Below are positions 1 to 6,190 of a DNA stretch of 10,921 nucleotides, piece after piece; position 1 is the stretch's first letter, and each line of letters begins with the position of its first letter. Both the position numbers and the translations under genes were made by a program. The notes under the pieces are model-generated. The model ran no database searches. It saw only the letters and a program-made list of their open reading frames with translations, and was not told the DNA's origin. Source of the DNA: an uncultured Lachnospiraceae bacterium (lineage in GTDB: Bacteria > Bacillota > Clostridia > Lachnospirales > Lachnospiraceae); assembly GCA_947175845.1 (NCBI GenBank), contig CAMWOK010000079.1, positions 1 to 10,921 of the forward strand. Direction: 5' to 3'.

Positions 1-493
1 CATCATACTCCTCAGATTCATCATATTCTTCAGGTTCGTCATACTCCTCAGGTTCATCGTACTCCTCAGGTTCCCCGTATGCTTCCGGCTCATCATACTC
101 CTCAGGCCCATCGTACTTGTCAGGTTCCTCATATGCATCCGCACCGTCATACTCCCCTGTGTACCCGTCCGCATCGCTGTACGCCGGTTCTTCCCCGTGG
201 TTTTCTGCACACTCCTGCCGTTCCCTGTACTCCTCCTCGTACTCCTGCATTTCCTCCGGCGTGTACGCTCCGAACGCACTGTCCTCGCTCACATACGCGA
301 CAATGTAATCGTCCGCTTCATCAGAATCAGATCCGGCTTCAAAATCCGCTTCGTCCTGCCCGTACAGATCCTCCTCATACGATTCCTCTTCATAGAGATC
401 TCTATAGTCATCATACGCGATTTTTTTTCTTTTGTCCCTGCCACGCGATCCCAATGTTTTCCTTTTCTTCATCCCGTTTCCGCCGTCTGGCAT
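1..493 (-). CDS. Acidic hexapeptide-repeat protein, N-terminal part (runs off window)
   Basis: An open minus-strand frame runs from an ATG at 493 to the window edge without a stop (164 codons), so the protein is incomplete. The first ~25 residues are Lys/Arg/Gly rich (MKKRKTLGSRGRDKRKK from residue 8). The rest is dominated by Glu, Asp and Tyr, with few hydrophobic residues, no signal peptide and no membrane segment so far. From about residue 123 it becomes a regular hexapeptide repeat, consensus E-P-E-E-Y-D. AGGAGG at 494-499 abuts the first ATG, which is unusually close; the in-frame ATG at 472 is an alternative start. It has its own promoter (533-561) and follows the glycan operon. It looks like an intrinsically disordered, probably cytoplasmic tail. 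Such tails precede membrane anchors in some clostridial envelope proteins (LCP-type ligases, for example), but nothing visible proves that. Function is unknown. Confidence 0.75.
   Translation of the reverse strand, partial: MPDGGNGMKKRKTLGSRGRDKRKKIAYDDYRDLYEEESYEEDLYGQDEADFEAGSDSDEADDYIVAYVSEDSAFGAYTPEEMQEYEEEYRERQECAENHGEEPAYSDADGYTGEYDGADAYEEPDKYDGPEEYDEPEAYGEPEEYDEPEEYDEPEEYDESEEYD
2..127 (-). repeat. 18-nt tandem repeat coding E-P-E-E-Y-D
   Basis: Seven consecutive 18-nt in-frame units lie at 127-110, 109-92, 91-74, 73-56, 55-38, 37-20 and 19-2. They code EPDKYD, GPEEYD, EPEAYG, EPEEYD, EPEEYD, EPEEYD and ESEEYD. The units nearest the window edge are almost identical and those further away are more diverged. 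This suggests recent expansion at the distal end. The array continues past position 1. Confidence 0.9.
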
Positions 494-532
494 CCTCCTC
501 TTATTTATCCAATTCTTAATAATAACGTAACA

Positions 533-561
533 ATTATAACAAAGTCAGACGAATCGCTCAA
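533..561 (-). promoter_or_regulatory. Sigma-A-type promoter for the acidic-repeat gene
   Basis: On the minus strand a TTGAGC -35 box (561-556) is separated by exactly 17 nt from a perfect TATAAT -10 box (538-533). The expected start near 526 would give a ~33-nt 5' UTR before the ATG at 493. The site lies in the AT-rich gap after the last SMR gene, so the acidic-repeat gene can be transcribed independently of the operon. I see no clear intrinsic terminator between 606 and 561, so read-through from the operon is also possible. Confidence 0.65.
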
Positions 562-605
562 TATTTTTTTAACAAAATCATCTTGTAATTAATGGATTCC
601 AGAAA

Positions 606-947
606 TCAGGCCAGGGAAAATACTGCGATTCCCGCCACAATACATGCCGTTCCTACCATCTTGCGCACACTGATCCGCTCGCCAAAGACAAAATATCCCA
701 GCGCCAGCACCATGACATTGCCCAGCGACTCGATGACAGGGCCGTTTTTGTACTCCATGCCGCTGTAGGCATACACGGTCAGAAGCATGGACAGAAAAAG
801 AAGACCATAACCGCTGATCACGCATGGATTGAGATATTCTCCCACTACCGATTTGTGCCTGTTCATCGCACTCTTTTTTAACAGAACCTGTGATATCGAT
901 GCGACTGCCACCGACAAGAACATGGCCAGTACATACCTGCTGGTCAC
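606..947 (-). CDS. SMR/EamA-type four-helix protein, second of a pair (ArnE/ArnF-like)
   Basis: A 113-residue protein with four predicted membrane helices at about 5-22, 43-62, 72-89 and 96-112 and very short loops, the size and layout of the small multidrug resistance / half-EamA family. Helix 1 (SVAVASISQVLLKKSA) resembles the S-x-x-Q-L-x-x-K-x-A pattern of ArnE/ArnF, the paired flippase subunits for undecaprenyl-phosphate aminoarabinose. It lacks the membrane Glu (EmrE Glu14) needed for drug/proton exchange. The start is a GTG overlapping the upstream partner's stop by 4 nt (GTGA), with GGAGG-rich sequence ahead, indicating translational coupling. I infer a heterodimeric polyprenyl-phosphate-sugar flippase. 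A generic DMT transporter or efflux pair is the alternative. Confidence 0.8.
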   Translation of the reverse strand: MTSRYVLAMFLSVAVASISQVLLKKSAMNRHKSVVGEYLNPCVISGYGLLFLSMLLTVYAYSGMEYKNGPVIESLGNVMVLALGYFVFGERISVRKMVGTACIVAGIAVFSLA

Positions 948-1306
948 TTTGCCTCCGCCTCCGTTCCCGTGTTGATAATCAGCGTGCCCGCAGCCACCAG
1001 CGCCACGCCTGCAATATTCTGTATCGTGATCGTATCATGAAAAAATATGACCGCCCACACCATGGACCACACAACCGCCATCGAGCGGTTTGCGTACGCG
1101 ACAGACAGCTCAAACCGCTTGATTATCTGCTGCCACAGGATTGCGTACACCCCCAGCACCGCAAACTCCATGCCGAAAAAGAACAAAAACCGCAGCCGGT
1201 CTTCTCCGCTCGCCGACGCCTGCTTCGACATCACGCTCGAGATCGTATAAAGGATCACAACACCCTGCAGCAGGGCAACATTTTTTATCTTCTCAATCCT
1301 GTTCAC
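944..1306 (-). CDS. SMR/EamA-type four-helix protein, first of a pair (ArnE/ArnF-like)
   Basis: A 120-residue protein with four predicted helices near 9-29, 41-60, 73-90 and 95-113. The GVALVAAGTLII stretch in helix 4 is typical of EamA/SMR half-transporters. Helix 1 has no acidic residue, which again argues for an ArnE/ArnF-like role over drug efflux. The start is GTG at 1306, preceded by AGGGGGAG with ~6 nt spacing. It lies 15 nt after the GT-C C-terminal ORF and overlaps the next SMR gene by 4 nt. Two adjacent, unequal SMR proteins usually form an obligate heterodimer. With a GT2 of ArnC/GtrB type in the same operon, flipping of a lipid-linked sugar is the best inference. Confidence 0.8.
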   Translation of the reverse strand: MNRIEKIKNVALLQGVVILYTISSVMSKQASASGEDRLRFLFFFGMEFAVLGVYAILWQQIIKRFELSVAYANRSMAVVWSMVWAVIFFHDTITIQNIAGVALVAAGTLIINTGTEAEAK

Positions 1307-1321
1307 ACGCCACTCCCCCTC

Positions 1322-2143
1322 TCATCCGCCTGCCTCGATCACGTCCGCATCAAGAAGCCCCTGTTCCTTGTACACCCAGTAGTAATTGTAGTCCATGTAG
1401 ATAAAGTATCCCTGGACAAACCGGAACAGAAAATATCCCTGCTCCTCCATACTTCCCTTGATCCGCTTGTCGCTGGACAGCACGACAAATGCACAGTGCT
1501 GATTGCGGGCGCACCTTGCCACCTCCACCGCATCATAGGCATAGAGATCCCCCTGCATGGCGTCGTACAGCTCGTTCTGAAATGTCCAGGACGGCTCCAG
1601 GATATTTCTGCCGTACGGCGTAAATAGGTCCGCGGTGTACTGCCGCAGAAACGGCAGCAGCTCGGCCGGCAGCACCGCTATCGGCCTGTAGTTGTCAAGC
1701 CGCAGCGCCTCCGCCACGTCGATCACCTGCTGCGGAATATGGTGCGCGTTGACCGACCGGATGTGGAAGGTGTTGGTGTACACCAGATCGCCATTGATCA
1801 CAATCGCCAGAAGTGCCAGAATGAAGACCAGCACCTTTGACACAAATCGCCGAAAGCGTGCCATGAGCCTGACGACACTGTAGCACACAAGCATGCCGAT
1901 CGGCATCGTCCACAGCACACGGTAATAGATATCGGCATCAATCTTCATCCCCAGCCAGGCATAGAGCGGACACAGAAAGATCACGCCAAGCGCCGCCACA
2001 AAATACAGCAGAACCACGCGCACTTTTTTGTCTTTCTCCGTCCTCCACAAAAACAGCAGTGCAATCAGAAAAAGAGGAATTAAAAAACTCTTGTTATTAT
2101 ACAGCAGAATATCTTCTGCAACCGCCTTCATAACCTTTATCAC
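1322..2143 (-). CDS. C-terminal portion of GT-C/DUF6077-like membrane protein (separate ORF)
   Basis: A 273-residue ORF. About four hydrophobic helices occupy residues ~15-115, followed by a ~150-residue soluble domain rich in Tyr and Asp, ending with two weak Tyr/Phe-rich strands. This helices-then-soluble-tail pattern is that of the C-terminal half of large GT-C membrane glycosyltransferases. No catalytic motif is seen here. The apparent start is GTG at 2143, with AGGAGG at 2156-2161 (12 nt spacing, rather long). It lies in the same reading frame as the ORF upstream, separated only by one TGA and 13 sense codons. The two are therefore probably halves of one ancestral gene (621 codons plus linker). 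It may be expressed by reinitiation, read-through or not at all. Confidence 0.65.
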   Translation of the reverse strand: MIKVMKAVAEDILLYNNKSFLIPLFLIALLFLWRTEKDKKVRVVLLYFVAALGVIFLCPLYAWLGMKIDADIYYRVLWTMPIGMLVCYSVVRLMARFRRFVSKVLVFILALLAIVINGDLVYTNTFHIRSVNAHHIPQQVIDVAEALRLDNYRPIAVLPAELLPFLRQYTADLFTPYGRNILEPSWTFQNELYDAMQGDLYAYDAVEVARCARNQHCAFVVLSSDKRIKGSMEEQGYFLFRFVQGYFIYMDYNYYWVYKEQGLLDADVIEAGG

Positions 2144-2155
2144 AGCGCCACGCTC

Positions 2156-2161
2156 CCTCCT
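2156..2161 (-). promoter_or_regulatory. AGGAGG site between the two GT-C ORFs
   Basis: A perfect AGGAGG sits 18 nt past the TGA that ends the upstream ORF and 12 nt before the GTG at 2143. In the uninterrupted frame the same bases read as Arg-Arg codons in an Arg-rich linker. It could be an incidental coding feature or a genuine reinitiation site, so it does not settle whether this is one gene or two. Confidence 0.4.
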
Positions 2162-2179
2162 CTCAAATCGTTTGCCCGC

Positions 2180-3226
2180 TCACCTGACTATCAGGTAACA
2201 CACCGCCAGCAGAATGCAGGGCGTACAGCACAAAAACAGCTCCGCGGCAAATTTCAGACTCTTTTTCTTCCATCCAAGCAGAACGGACGCGACACCGGTC
2301 ATCGTCGGAATGATCATAAAGGAGACGCTTGTGGCAAAAACCCCGGACAGGCACACACAGATAAACAGCATCCACATGCCCTGGCTCACCTTCTCCTGCG
2401 CCAGATAAAGCAGGCACAAAAACAGCGCCGGAACAACCATCCCCGCCATGATTCCCTTCCCCTGCCAGATCCTTGTCATGGCAAAGGTCTCTGTCGTGTA
2501 CAGCGAGATGTTTCCGTACAGAAACCACACTGCGATCAGAATCAGAAACGCGGGCTTGTAATTTTTTCTGTTCCAGAGAAGCCTGTTGGCGAGCTGTCCG
2601 TATATGCAGTACAGAAAGAGCAGCCACACCGGCGCCAGCACACTGTGCGCCACGACCGCCGGTGGAATCCCGCTCAGCCTTGACATCCATGCCTGGTAGA
2701 TCGGCGTCGGCGAGAAGGCATGTCTTGTGTCGAGCGGGTAGATATAGCCTGTGTAGGTGTCCCTCAGATACATCGTATCAAAACTGTCCGCAAGAACTGC
2801 TGTCGCAATGTAATAGGCGTCATCCCCGTCATAATACTCATACAGAACCGCATATATCATCTGGAACAGCACGATCGCAAAAAACACCGCCCACCCGGCT
2901 TTCACATGCGCAGGCATGTCCCGGACATCCCGGATTTTTTCCAGATAGACTTTCCAGAGATGCCGTCCCTTCCAGGCGGACAGCACCAGCGCCGCCGCCA
3001 CAACACAGGTGTACGCAATCACCAGCGCCATGAAGCTCCATTCCAGCAGGATGAACGGAACCGCCGTCAGCTCAAACAGAAAAAAGCTCACAAACCACCC
3101 GCAGACATAGGTCATTGCGGGTGTCTTTTGCAAGCGATTCATGTGCTTTACTGGTATGAAACCTAGAAAAAATGGCACTGGAAGGACTAAAACCAGCAGT
3201 GTTGCCCATCTGATAATACTCTCCAC
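2180..3226 (-). CDS. GT-C/DUF6077-like polytopic membrane glycosyltransferase, N-terminal portion
   Basis: A 348-residue, strongly hydrophobic protein with about eight to nine membrane helices. After the helix at ~112-128 comes an acidic motif, YEYYDGDDAYY (Asp133, Asp135, Asp136), placed like the first-loop acidic motif of GT-C enzymes that use polyprenyl-phosphate sugars. The sequence reminds me of the DUF6077 family of Clostridia; I recall this and have not searched it. The start is GTG at 3226 with GAGGAG ~10 nt upstream. It ends in a hydrophobic helix followed directly by TGA (2182-2180), with no soluble C-terminal domain; the next ORF in the same frame supplies one. Likely role: extracytoplasmic sugar transfer in the surface glycan pathway. 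It could be a truncated, inactive product. Confidence 0.7.
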   Translation of the reverse strand: MESIIRWATLLVLVLPVPFFLGFIPVKHMNRLQKTPAMTYVCGWFVSFFLFELTAVPFILLEWSFMALVIAYTCVVAAALVLSAWKGRHLWKVYLEKIRDVRDMPAHVKAGWAVFFAIVLFQMIYAVLYEYYDGDDAYYIATAVLADSFDTMYLRDTYTGYIYPLDTRHAFSPTPIYQAWMSRLSGIPPAVVAHSVLAPVWLLFLYCIYGQLANRLLWNRKNYKPAFLILIAVWFLYGNISLYTTETFAMTRIWQGKGIMAGMVVPALFLCLLYLAQEKVSQGMWMLFICVCLSGVFATSVSFMIIPTMTGVASVLLGWKKKSLKFAAELFLCCTPCILLAVCYLIVR

Positions 3227-3278
3227 CTGATCCGTTCTCCTCGTTCACGTTATTCACTGTTATTTGTGCAATGCTGTA

Positions 3279-4472
3279 CTAATCTACTTCCCTGCGCCCA
3301 AAGTAGAGGGACAGTTCCGCCGCGATATGTTCTCCCAGCACTATATTTCCATTGTCCTTCGGATGCAGTCCATCCCGCAGATAATAGTCTGACGCCTCCT
3401 TGCTTGTGCAGTCCATAAATCCGATATTGTAAAGCTCGATCACCTGGAACCCAAACTCGTCCGCGAGCTTGCGCTGCACTTCCAGATAGTCGTTCAGCGT
3501 CGGCTGCCCGGAAATGTCCGAGTAGGTACACTGCGCCTTCTTGGAGTTGTTATACATCGTGACAAAGAAAATCTTCCGGTCCCCGTAGTACTCCTGCAGC
3601 TGTTTCATAAAATACCGCACAGAGCCACAGTAGCCCGCAGTGCTCATCTTGTCGTTGATATCTCCGAACCGTTTGTTCTCCGGTGCGCTGAGATAATCGT
3701 TCACCCCCGCAAACACCACGATAATATCCGCGTCGACATTGGTGACATTGCTGAAATTCATGGCCAGGGACAGATCCTCCCCGCCATACACGGAAAACAT
3801 CCTGCCGCCCACACCGTGATTCAGCGTTTTCTTAAAGTGAAGATAAGATTCCGCATAATTGACATAGCTGATGAAATTTCCCTTGATGTCGACCGCGCTT
3901 GTAATTCCCTCCGTCACACTGTCCCCGATAAACACAATGTTCTTCTGGCTGAAATCATACGCGTTGTTTGCCAGAATCTGCCGGTCCATCTGGTTGATCT
4001 TTGTCGTCTTGTCCTTGGAATTGGGAAGGTCGTACAAAAGCTCCCGCGCCTCCACAAAATTCTCCTGCTGTTCCCGTCTTGCTTCTAGCTGTCCCGCCGA
4101 GAGCTGTGAGATGTCCACCTCGTCCGGCGGTGTGGACTCATCCTCCGGCTGTTCTGCAGATGGCAGTTCCTGCTCCGGCACCTCCTCTTGTACTTCCGAC
4201 GCCACGGGCACTTCAGACGGGAATGGCACTGTCTCCGGCATACTCTGCTCCGGCAGCACGCTCTGATCTGGCAGTGCGTTGTTCTGCGCAGAAGCCGGAT
4301 CGTTGCATATGCAGCCCGCACAGGTGCACCCGTACGGGCACGCCGTCACACTGCCGTCATTTCTCACAATCACGTTCTCATCCCCGATGTCCGTCCGTTC
4401 CCCGCAGCCTGTCAGCGACAAGGCCAGCGCCGTCGCCGCCATCAAAATTGCAGCCAATGATTTTTTTTTCAT
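3279..4472 (-). CDS. Exported SGNH/GDSL-hydrolase lipoprotein
   Basis: 397 residues. A Lys-rich start and hydrophobic core end in the lipobox L-S-L-T-G-C (Cys23), so it is probably a surface lipoprotein. Residues 45-56 contain five cysteines (CPYGCTCAGCIC). Residues ~59-125 form a Pro/Glu/Ser/Gln-rich linker, and the SGNH hydrolase domain follows. Block I is FIGDSVTEG (nucleophile Ser185), block II is NHGVGG (Gly222), block III is GVNDY (Asn258) and block V is DGLHPKDNG (Asp367 and His370). All four signature blocks are intact. The start ATG at 4472 has GGAAAGGAAA in front. It lies 46 nt after the deacetylase and 52 nt before the GT-C gene. By family it would remove or transfer acyl groups on an extracellular carbohydrate; the substrate cannot be read from sequence. 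Confidence 0.88.
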   Translation of the reverse strand: MKKKSLAAILMAATALALSLTGCGERTDIGDENVIVRNDGSVTACPYGCTCAGCICNDPASAQNNALPDQSVLPEQSMPETVPFPSEVPVASEVQEEVPEQELPSAEQPEDESTPPDEVDISQLSAGQLEARREQQENFVEARELLYDLPNSKDKTTKINQMDRQILANNAYDFSQKNIVFIGDSVTEGITSAVDIKGNFISYVNYAESYLHFKKTLNHGVGGRMFSVYGGEDLSLAMNFSNVTNVDADIIVVFAGVNDYLSAPENKRFGDINDKMSTAGYCGSVRYFMKQLQEYYGDRKIFFVTMYNNSKKAQCTYSDISGQPTLNDYLEVQRKLADEFGFQVIELYNIGFMDCTSKEASDYYLRDGLHPKDNGNIVLGEHIAAELSLYFGRREVD

Positions 4473-4518
4473 AATATTTCCTTTCCTTTCGCCTGTCCCG
4501 GATTCAGGATTCCTGCTC

Positions 4519-5427
4519 TCAGGACAGTTTCTGGTTCAGCAGCTTTAGACATTCGGCCTCATAATATCTGTTGTCGGACATATAAAAATCTGCAAGCGCT
4601 TCATTTCTCTCATCCAAAAGCTCATAGCGGGCCGCAAGGCTCCCCGGATGGAACATCAGCTCCAAATCCATGTCCTTTTTGTCCGCGTATGCCTTGTATG
4701 ACGGAAGCAGTGCCTCCACCACTTCCCACTTCATCTGGCAGGTATAAAAAATGCCAAAAAATACAGGCGCCTCCACTCCCCTGCCCTGCAGAACCTTTTT
4801 CGTTCTCTCTGCAAACAAGTTCAGAATGCACCATTTTACCCAGTTTAGCGGCGGCACGCCCCTGCGCATCGGCGCGCTGTGCCAAAGCGCCGCCGCCGGG
4901 TCCACCGGCACCCGGATCTGACGGAGCGGAAGCGGTTTTTGCGCGCTCTCCCGCAGCACCTCCATCAGGCTGTCAAACACGAGCGGAATCATGTGATAAT
5001 GCTGGTGGGAATCAATCGCTGTGATCTGGTAATCGTGCGCGCAGGTCACAGCATACAGCTGCGCTGCGATCTCGCGCTTGATCTGACTGACAAGCTGCTG
5101 CCTCGCACGCCCTCTTTTTGTGTAATTCCAGCAAAAAAACTGCAGGAAGGACTTATTAAAATAACCCGTGCTATCCACCAGATCCGGCACATTCTCTGCA
5201 CCTGCAAGCGGCCTTCCTTCCACAAAATTCAGATGCAGGACACGCCGGATGCGCGTCCCGTCAGGATCCGCCTGATTCAGCAGCTCCAGTGCCGTCTCTA
5301 ACACAGGTGTGTTTGGAAGGACACTGATGCTGTTGAGCACCCCGTCCTGATAGCAGTTCAAAATTCTTTTCGACTGTTCCACTGTCACCCCGAAATCATC
5401 CGCGTGAAACCAAATCTTATTTCCCAT
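4519..5427 (-). CDS. YdjC/ChbG-family carbohydrate deacetylase
   Basis: 302 residues, the usual size for the YdjC family (metal-dependent deacetylases of N-acetylated sugars, ChbG being the model). The metal-site motifs are present in order: HADDFG at 8-13 (Asp10, Asp11), HLNFVEGRPL from His65, DSHQHYH at 139-145 (His141, His143) and FHPG at 259-262. There is no signal peptide, so it acts in the cytoplasm, probably on a nucleotide sugar or the growing lipid-linked glycan. Its ATG at 5427 lies 11 nt inside the end of the GT26 gene, which suggests coupled translation and use on the GT26 product. Distinguishing a lipid-linked HexNAc substrate from a soluble disaccharide is not possible here. Confidence 0.88.
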   Translation of the reverse strand: MGNKIWFHADDFGVTVEQSKRILNCYQDGVLNSISVLPNTPVLETALELLNQADPDGTRIRRVLHLNFVEGRPLAGAENVPDLVDSTGYFNKSFLQFFCWNYTKRGRARQQLVSQIKREIAAQLYAVTCAHDYQITAIDSHQHYHMIPLVFDSLMEVLRESAQKPLPLRQIRVPVDPAAALWHSAPMRRGVPPLNWVKWCILNLFAERTKKVLQGRGVEAPVFFGIFYTCQMKWEVVEALLPSYKAYADKKDMDLELMFHPGSLAARYELLDERNEALADFYMSDNRYYEAECLKLLNQKLS

Positions 5428-6181
5428 AGCCGCCGCATTTCCTTTTTTCCCTTAAAATATATCGCAAAAATCTGGCATTTGTCGTCACGTACCGTCTCCA
5501 GAGCCTTTTGGGGTCCTGCATCAGTCGGTACAGCCATTCCAGGCAGAGCACCTGCATCACCCGCGGCGCTCTCTTGATGTTCCCCGCCATATAGTCAAAC
5601 CCAGCACCGACACCGATTGCGACCGCGCGCAGTTTTCCCCGGTGGCTGTACATCCACTCCTCCTGCCGGGGCGCGCCGAGTCCCACCCACACAAAATCCG
5701 GTCGGGCCTCGTTGATCCGCACCGTGGCAGCCCTGTCCTCCTCCTCCGAAAGCGGCCGGAAGGGCGGCGCGTACATCCCTGCAATCTCCAGCCCCGGATA
5801 CTGCTTCTCAAGCGCTGCCCGCATGTCATCCAGCGTCTGCTGCGTGGATCCGTAAAAAAAATGCCGGTATCCTCTCTCCCTCGAAATGCGAAACAACTCC
5901 ACCATCAGGTCCGGGCCTGTGACCCTCTGCGCTGCCCGAAACCCTGCCGCCCTGCTGTACTTTGACAGCGGCGCCCCGTCGGGCAGCGCCATCGCCGCGC
6001 TGTTCTGTATCGTCCGATACGCCTCATTCTCATATGCCATCACTGTCGTATGCACATTGGAAACACAGATATAGTTTCCCCGAAGCGCATCGAGATGTGA
6101 TTCAATGTAGGCGAGCGTGTCCGCCATGCTGGTCACATTGATATTGGTCTTTAAAATCTCACAATACTGTAGTTTTCCCAT
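5417..6181 (-). CDS. WecG/TagA/CpsF family glycosyltransferase (GT26)
   Basis: 254 residues, full length for GT26. The family signatures are all visible: SNVHTTVMAYEN (41-52), LPDGAPL with the candidate catalytic Asp68, RVTGPDL (86-92), FFYGS (108-112), VWVGLGAPRQEEW (164-176), GVGAGFDYMAGNIKRAP (190-206), and the EWLYRL...P.R..RRY C-terminal segment that docks such enzymes to the membrane. GT26 enzymes add N-acetylmannosamine or a related sugar to a polyprenyl-diphosphate-linked first sugar on the cytoplasmic face. It starts 9 nt after the priming phosphotransferase stop and overlaps the deacetylase, so it is very probably the second enzyme of the lipid-linked pathway. No strong Shine-Dalgarno precedes the ATG at 6181, consistent with coupling to the upstream gene. 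The donor sugar is not determinable. Confidence 0.93.
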   Translation of the reverse strand: MGKLQYCEILKTNINVTSMADTLAYIESHLDALRGNYICVSNVHTTVMAYENEAYRTIQNSAAMALPDGAPLSKYSRAAGFRAAQRVTGPDLMVELFRISRERGYRHFFYGSTQQTLDDMRAALEKQYPGLEIAGMYAPPFRPLSEEEDRAATVRINEARPDFVWVGLGAPRQEEWMYSHRGKLRAVAIGVGAGFDYMAGNIKRAPRVMQVLCLEWLYRLMQDPKRLWRRYVTTNARFLRYILREKRKCGGYGK

Positions 6182-6190
6182 ACAGACAAT

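Noticed and set aside
2..127. CRISPR array
   Set aside because: The periodicity is 18 nt, in frame and coding for a hexapeptide, with no unique spacers.
79..592. Plus-strand open frames over the acidic-repeat gene
   Set aside because: They arise from the low-complexity repeat read on the other strand (Pro/His/Thr or Tyr/Ser-rich). The minus frame has a promoter, start codon and regular hexapeptide.
561..606. Terminator after the SMR pair
   Set aside because: There is a T-rich run on the minus strand but no GC-rich stem precedes it.
890..1627. Plus-strand open frame of 245 codons
   Set aside because: It crosses three well-supported minus-strand genes and has shadow-like composition.
2180..2182. 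TGA as a selenocysteine codon
   Set aside because: The codon is in a linker after a membrane helix, not in a redox motif. I could not identify a SECIS-like hairpin directly downstream, and a nonsense mutation or gene boundary is simpler.
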